DNA of 64,000 nt from Monodelphis domestica (lineage: Eukaryota > Chordata > Mammalia > Didelphimorphia > Didelphidae): assembly GCF_027887165.1 (NCBI RefSeq), contig NC_077229.1:345321380-345385379 (forward strand). Direction: 5' to 3'. Shown here piece after piece: positions 57,999-64,000 of the stretch. Positions within the stretch are counted from its first letter, which is position 1. Each line of letters starts with the position of its first letter. The position numbers and the translations under genes are program-made. The notes beneath the pieces were generated by a model that was given only the letters and a program-made list of their open reading frames with translations, was not told the DNA's origin and made no database searches.

Positions 57999-60828
57999 AT
58001 GAGAGGAAGAAATAGACGACCTAAACAACCCTATATCAGAAAAAGAAATTGAACAAGCCATCAAAGAACTCCCTAAGAAAAAATCCCCAGGTCCAGATGG
58101 ATTCACAAATGAATTCTATCAAACATTCAAAGAACAACTAATCCCAATATTATACAAACTATTTGACAGAATAAGCAAAGAAGTTCTATCAAATTCGTTT
58201 TGTGACACAAATATAGTACTGACTCCAAAACTAGGCAGGTCAAAAACAGAGAAAGAAAACTACAAACCAATCTCCTTAATAAGTATAGATGCAAAAATCT
58301 TAAATAGGATACAAGCAAAAAGACTCCAGCAAGTGATCACAAGGGTTATTCACTTTGACCGGGTAGGATTCATACCAGGAATGCAAGGATGGTTCAGTAT
58401 TAGGAAAACCATCCACATAATTGACCATATCAACAAGCAAACCAACAAAAACCATGATTATCTCAATAGATGCAGAAAAAGCCTTTCACAAAATCCAACA
58501 CTCATTCCTATTGAAAACACTAGGAAGTATAGGAATAGAAGGTCCTTTCCTAAAAATAATAAACAGTATATATCTAAAACCATCAGCAAACATCAACTGC
58601 AATGGGGGTAAACTAGATGCATTTCCAATAAGATCAGGAGTGAAACAAGGATGCCCATTATCACCTCTATTATTTAACATTGTACTAGAAACACTAGCTA
58701 TAGCAACTAGAGAAGAAAAAGAAATTGAAGGTATTAAAATAGGCAATTAGGAGACCAAGCTATCACTCTCTGCAGATGATATGATGGTCTACTTAAAGAA
58801 TCCTAGAGAATCAACTAAAAAAAGCTAGTTGAAATAATCAACAATTTTAGCAAAGTCAGGGGATACAAAATAAACTCAGATAAATCATCAGCATTTCTAT
58901 ATATCTCCAACACATCTCAGCAGCAAGAATTAGAAAGAAAAATTCCATTTGAGATCACCCTAGACAATATAAAATACTTAGGAATCTGTCTGCCGAGACA
59001 AACACAGGAATTATATGAACACAACTACAAAACACTCTCCACACAATTAAAACTAGATCTAAACAAATGGAAAAACATCGATTGCTCATGAGTAGGATGA
59101 GCTAAAATAATAAAAATGACAATCCTACCCAAATTAATTTACTTATTTAGTGCCATACCCATTGAACTACCAAAAAACTGAATTAGAGAAAACCATAACA
59201 AAGTTCATTTGGAAGAACAAAAGATCAAGGATATCCAGGGAAATCATGAAAAAAAAATTTGAAGGAAGGTGGCCTTGCAGTCCCAGATCTCAAACTATAC
59301 TATAAAGCAGCGGTCATCAAAACAATTTGGTACTGGCTAAGAGACAGAAAGGAGGATCAGTGGAACAGACTTGGGGTAAGTGACCTCAGCAAGACAGTCA
59401 TGATAAAGATCCCAGATTTTGGGACCAAAATCCACTATTTGATAAAAAAAAACTGCTGGGAAAACTGGAAGACAGTGTGGGAGAGATTAGGTTTGGATCA
59501 ACATCTCAAACCCTACACCAAGATAAACTCAGAATGGGTTAATGACTTGAATATAAAGAAGGAAACTGTAAGCAAATTAGGTGAACACAGAATAGTATAC
59601 ATGTCAGATCTTTGGGAAAGGAAAGATTTTAAAACCAACGAAGAGCTAGAAAAAAATCACAAAATGTAAAATCAATAATTTTGATTACGTCAAATTAAAA
59701 AGATTTTGTACAAACAAAACCAATGTAACCAAAATTAGAAGGTAAGCAACAAATTGGAAAACAATCTTCATAACAAAAACCTCTGACAAAGACCAAATTA
59801 CTCAAATTTATAAAGAGCTAAATCAATTGTATAAAAAAATCAAGCCATTCTCCAATTGATAAATGGGCAAGGGACATGAATAGGCAGTTCTCAGCCAAAG
59901 AAATCAAAACCATTAATAAGCTCATGAAAAATGTTCTAAATCTCTTATAATCAGAGAGATGCAAATCAAAACAACTCTGAGGTATCACCTCACACCTAGC
60001 AGATTGGCTAACATGACAGCTATGGAAAGTAATGAATGCTGGAGGGAATGTGGCGAAGTAGGGACACTATTTCATTCCTGATGGAGTTGTGAATTGATGC
60101 AGCCATTCTGGAGGGCAATTTGGAACTATGCCCAAAGGGTGATAAAAGACTGTCTGCCCTTTGATCAAGCCATAGCTCTGCTGCGTTTGTATCCCAAAGA
60201 GATAATGGACAAAAAGACTTGTACAAGAATATTCATAGCTGCACTCTTTGTGGTGGCCAAAAATTGGAAAATGAGGGGATGCCCTTCAATTGGGGAATGG
60301 CTGAACAAATTGTGGTATATGTTGGTGATGGAATACTAATGTGCTAAAAGGAATAATAAAGTGGAAGAATTCCATGGAGACTGGAACAACCTCCAGGAAG
60401 TGAGGCAGAGCGAAAGAAGCAGAACCAGGAGAACATTGTACACAGAGACTGATACACTGTGGTACAATCGAATGTAATGGACTTCTCCATTAGTGGCAAT
60501 GCAGCGATCCTGAACAACTTGGAGGGATCTACAAGAAAAAACTACTATCTACATTCAGAGGAAAATCTGTGGGAGTAGAAACAGAAGAAAAACAACTGCT
60601 TGATTACATGGGTCGAAGGGATATGGCTGGGGACGTAGACTCTAAATGAACATCCTTGTATAAACATCAACAACATGGAAATAGGTTCTGATCAAGGACA
60701 CTTGTAATACCCAATGAAATTGCACATCAGCTACAGTAAGGGTGGGGGGAGGGGAGGGAGGGAAATAATATAATTTTTGTAACCAAGGAATAATGTTCTA
60801 AATTGACTCAATAAATAAAAATTTTTAA
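57999..60828 (+). mobile_element. LINE-1, 5' truncated, 2.8 kb, with target-site duplication
   Basis: The largest L1 here. It starts inside ORF2 just before the reverse-transcriptase domain ([20 protein letters not shown] at about 58,080). The ADD catalytic motif is at about 58,775 (SADDMM) and the C-terminus at 60,094-60,339. A 3'UTR and 'caataaataaaaatttttaaaa' tail follow. The flank AAAAATGTTTTGCATG/T is repeated at about 57,985-58,000 and 60,827-60,842. ORF2 is broken by several stops and shifts, so the copy is inactive. Confidence 0.95.
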
Positions 60829-60841
60829 AAATGTTTTGCAT

Positions 60842-60888
60842 GTAGTAAGCACTAAATATTTATTGAATAATTTTATTATAAACACCGC
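60842..60888 (+). mobile_element. L2 LINE 3' end (right part)
   Basis: 'tagtaagcactaaatatttattgaata' completes the L2 tail interrupted at 57,984. Confidence 0.85.
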
Positions 60889-61659
60889 TATGAAATGACT
60901 GGATAAGTCCTAGCAAGCTTCTCTATGGAACAAATCACAGAAATGTGAATTAGAAGCCACATGGCTCTTCTGGTGCTGATAATAAGGGATCAGAAGGAGA
61001 ACAATTTGCCATCAGAGAGGATGGGGTTGCTTCACGCTTTATGGACCACCATTAAAGACCTGCGACTACTATAACCTTCTCTGGTAGTTCAGCAGTGCAT
61101 GCCAGGGTGGAAACAATCTTATTCTATGATCCATACACTTGACCTAGTTCTGGACTGCCCTTTGGAATGGATTGAGATATCAAGAGCTATTCTTTGGGAA
61201 AGAACATGAATCATGTAACCATGGAAAAATACCCCTAAATTAATTAATTAAATAAAAATGTTCAAATCTACAAATAAATAAATAAGCAAACAAATAAACA
61301 AACAGGAAAAAAGAGCTATCCTTTGTGCTCCTGTCCACTCAGTCAGTCAATAATCAGTGCTATGCACTGGAATCCCCAATAGCACAACCACTTTGATCCT
61401 GTACCCCACAGTACATTCTGGTACTACTCTGTGTGTTTGGATTAAGATTAGCAGGGGTCTTGTGAGCCATTTTGGTCTTTTATACCCTGTGAGACTGACC
61501 TTGGAATGGTTCCAGATATGCCAACCACAATTCAAAGCTCAGAAGTATAATGTAAAACTTGATTCCCACTTACCTTCTCTAGACCTGTGTATCTAGGGCT
61601 GGACTGGATTACCTCTTGAGATTTTAAAAGAGATTGATGTACTGGCTCAGATGCTTTGG
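60889..61659. other. unassigned; L1 tail piece at 61195-61305
   Basis: 'gaacatgaatcatgtaaccatggaaaaat' followed by AAATA/AAACA repeats looks like the end of an older L1 (compare 42,400-42,450). The rest is unrecognised. Confidence 0.45.
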
Positions 61660-61800
61660 CATCATAGAATGTTAAGAATCAGAAGGAGACGTGAGAGTTC
61701 ATCTAGTCCAAGTATCATTTTACAGCCAAGAAAATGAAGGTCCAGGAAAGTTATGTGACTGGCTTAAGTCACAGTTTGTTATTGGGAGTGATGGCTCCTT
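61660..61800 (-). mobile_element. MIR-like SINE
   Basis: 'agttcatctagtccaagtatcattttacagccaagaaaatgaaggtccaggaaagttatgtgactggc' is antisense MIR. Confidence 0.7.
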
Positions 61801-62579
61801 CTCCCCTCTCTAAGGTAGTATTTGCTGCTCTGTAGGCTATCCAGATCTTCATTTTCCTTATGGAACCTGCTCTTACCTGAGCTGGACGGGGTAGAACCCT
61901 TTCTGTAGCCTTAGTGGTTCCAAAGGGGTGTGATGTGGTGTGTTCCTGTCTTTGCCTCTACCTTTCAGATGGTAGAGCCATGAACACTCACACTCTAGAT
62001 TTCCAAGGCCATCAATTCCATTGGGCTACCTGAACAGAAGGACAGAAAGCCCAGTGATACCTTTTTCAACACAGTATTTTCAATAAAATGGTGGAATGGA
62101 ATAGGGTTGAGGGAGAAAAACAGTGGACAATTCAATTGAGATTCTGAAGCTTCATGAGTCTGTCCCAGGTCTAGTCTATGGTGGTTCCTGTCAGCATCTC
62201 CCCATACTGAGTAATGGGTAAGTCAGCTCTTGATTTCTACCCTGTAAGTGGAAAACAGCATGATAAACTGCTCATGTGAGCCTGCAGGACAAGGAGGATT
62301 GTTCTGTGTAATGTTTACTCCTTCCTCAATTCTTACTCAGACAGGGCTACAAGACCAGCCACATGAACCAACAGGAACTAGAAGAAATCTGATTTCCTGT
62401 TTCAATCCAGGCTATGCTATTTTGGGGAAAAAAAAATCACAAAGCATTAATATTCACCAATATATAGGCCAGCCATCCAACAAACCTCAAATACCTCCAA
62501 AATACCCCAGTCCTCCAAGCCCACACCGGATGGTAGAGTTTTTAAGACACTTCTGATTGCTCAGACAAAAGCAGATGGG
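61801..62579. other. intergenic sequence downstream of PHLPP1
   Basis: No gene or repeat recognised. An open frame at 62,248-62,556 (102 codons) has no support. Confidence 0.4.
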
Positions 62580-63629
62580 CCCATTACTTGTAAATTTTAT
62601 ATTTATTATAACAAAAATTATGACATGGTCATTTGTGCATTCTGCTTTAATATAACTCTTGGTATGTAAATGATCTAATTGAGCTCTATACAATCATGCT
62701 GGTTGTGGCAGCAATAAGGAACACAAATTAAAAATGTCTGAAAAAGTAGGTATTTGAGGGAAGGAAGAGAAGGAGGGGGAAAAAAATCAGAGGCCCACTG
62801 GACATGGGTTGTTGTTCAATGGTCTTAAGAATCACCTTATTTGTAGACAGCTGGTCTGGCCACTTGGGCTCACCACAAAAAGAGTGTGAACCAAGAGAGA
62901 ACTGGAGAGCCAGGTATAAATAAGGTAGGAGTTGGGGAAGAGAGGAGAACACAAAGTCAGTTATTCAGGCTGTGTCCTTATGCTGAGACTACAAAACATT
63001 TTAAGCATCACTATACAACACTGAGCTATTTACAATAATAATTTCCCAATCAACTGTTCTCTCAGAGAAAATTAGTGAATCTCAGTGACTTTAGTCACCT
63101 GACAGAGTAAAGCAACTCCTAGGAGTTAGTCTCCATATTCTACAAATGTCTATCATTTTCAAGACCAAAAAAAAAAAGTCTTCCCCCCACCCCCAAAGAA
63201 ATACAGTATTACAATATTACTGAATCATTGAGCACTGGCAGTCTGCCCTGTCTTCCAAACAAACAAACAACAACAAAAAAGCCATTTTTAAAAAATATTA
63301 CATCATCATTATGTTTCTCTGCAATATATTAAACCTTTTGTTCTTTGTCTTTACACTTCTGACATTTTAGGGGAGCGGGGAGAGGAAGAGTTAACCAATT
63401 AAAATCATATTGGTAAAGTGTCACTAGAAGAAACATGGTGATTATTAAAAAATAGCAAAGGAGAGAGCCTACGGATTAGCTGCAAAGGCAAACAGGGAGT
63501 CGGGGAGAGAGGAAGGGAGGAGAGAGTGGAGTAGAACCCCTGGTTTAATGTGAGCCTGGGAGACTCTTGCAATTCAGTCTTTTCTGGTTAGTTTATTATT
63601 ATTATTTTTTTAACAGTACTTGCACTGGG
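62580..63629 (-). other. PHLPP1: PHLPP1 3'UTR (inferred)
   Basis: The region from the stop codon to the first well-placed poly(A) signal. It is about 1.05 kb, AT-rich and free of recognised transposons, as expected for a conserved 3'UTR. A second AATAAA lies about 35 bases after the stop (63,593-63,598) but is unlikely to be the main site. Confidence 0.6.
62602..62607 (-). terminator. PHLPP1: candidate PHLPP1 poly(A) signal
   Basis: AATAAA on the minus strand (TTTATT on plus). A T/G-rich stretch ('tgcttttgtctgagc') lies 30-50 bases downstream, the usual position of the downstream element. Cleavage would fall near 62,580-62,590. Confidence 0.5.
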
Positions 63630-63681
63630 TCATAGTGGTGTATCATAATAGTCTGGCAGCTGGTCCATCTGATACTGCCTG

Positions 63682-63767
<86 letters not shown>

Positions 63768-64000
63768 CTGCTGCTGGTGCTGCTGCTGTTGCTGTTGCTG
63801 CTGCTGCTCCTGGTGGTGCTTCATGATTTCTTTGACCTCCTCTTCCAGCTCCGGCGGGATGATGAACTGGTCGTCGGGGTCGGGCTGGGCCGGGGCGGCA
63901 AAGTAGCCGCCCGTCTTGCGGAGGGGCGCGTCGGCAGCCACCTCGATCACGTTGTGGCTCCGCTCCTGGGGCGCCACGGAGCCGTTGCCCCTCCTGCGCC
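63630..64000 (-). CDS. PHLPP1: PHLPP1, C-terminal coding exon (partial)
   Basis: PH domain and leucine-rich repeat protein phosphatase 1, a PP2C-type enzyme that dephosphorylates the hydrophobic motif of Akt, PKC and S6K. Only the last 123 codons are in view; PH, LRR and phosphatase domains lie beyond the right edge. The frame is open to the window edge ([17 protein letters not shown] at its start), so no start codon is claimed. Identifying features are the acidic block [18 protein letters not shown] and the terminus [13 protein letters not shown] with TGA at 63,630. DTPL is the PDZ ligand of PHLPP1 (PHLPP2 ends DTAL), used for binding scaffolds such as NHERF1 and Scribble. Between these lies Q9-H-Q4-H-Q26-H. 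Human PHLPP1, as I recall it, has a much shorter glutamine stretch followed by a proline-rich segment there. The exon is GC-rich upstream of the tract. Confidence 0.96.
63684..63809 (-). repeat. PHLPP1: CAG/CTG triplet repeat coding polyglutamine
   Basis: 26 uninterrupted CTG units on plus (CAG in the gene) at 63,684-63,761, then GTG, four CTG, GTG, and nine Gln codons of which two are CAA. The opposite strand gives a spurious polyalanine frame. Confidence 0.97.

Noticed and set aside
63620-63826. Polyalanine open frame on the plus strand
   Set aside because: It is the antisense reading of the PHLPP1 CAG tract.

Overview
The window is marsupial nuclear DNA. Evidence seen directly: many copies of a tRNA-derived SINE with a 'gttcaaatc' B-box-like core, CORE-SINEs that end in an RTE-like tail (MAR1 type), repeated LINE-1 3' ends that share one marsupial-looking ORF2 C-terminus, and older L2 and MIR copies. 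The sequence does not say which marsupial. Most of the window is intron or intergenic sequence packed with retroposons.

Two protein-coding genes can be supported. (1) At the right edge, minus strand, is the C-terminal end of PHLPP1, the PP2C-type Akt/PKC phosphatase. It is identified by its last residues (LPDYYDTPL, with the DTPL PDZ ligand) and a conserved [13 protein letters not shown] block. This copy has an unusually long polyglutamine tract with 26 uninterrupted CAG codons just before the PDZ tail. A 3'UTR of about 1 kb with a credible poly(A) signal follows. (2) On the plus strand are two exons of a MARVEL-domain tetraspanning protein related to MARVELD3. A 167-nt exon at 6416-6582 encodes a Cys-rich juxtamembrane segment, and a terminal exon at 14353-14960 encodes the whole MARVEL domain and stop. 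The two exons share a split glycine codon. Upstream exon(s) are not in the window.

The main biological observation is the pairing. In human the paralogues MARVELD3 and PHLPP2 are neighbours in convergent orientation on chromosome 16. Here a MARVELD3-like gene points at PHLPP1 in the same convergent arrangement. This suggests a MARVELD3 paralogue kept since the duplication that made PHLPP1 and PHLPP2, at a place where I know of no human gene.

Layout: 1-2.1 kb L1 and L2 debris; 2.1-3.2 kb solo LTR; 3.2-14.3 kb MARVEL gene with an ~7.8 kb intron holding SINEs, a possible LTR fragment and an 0.8 kb CT-rich array duplicated with a 396-bp period; 15-22 kb mostly unique DNA with MIR/SINE copies; 22.8 kb a complete small hAT element with 8-bp target duplication; 23-36 kb L1 copies on both strands (two with clear target duplications), a 5' half-L1 with an in-frame ORF1 duplication, and a short LTR; 36-46 kb sparse, with CORE-SINEs and a 74-bp hairpin; 46-50 kb L1s; 51-52.1 kb an 89-bp inverted repeat of about 97% identity around a 939-bp loop; 55.4-60.9 kb an L2 interrupted by a 2.8 kb L1; 62.6-64 kb PHLPP1. 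I saw no tRNA or rRNA gene, no CRISPR array and no recognisable BCL2 exon.
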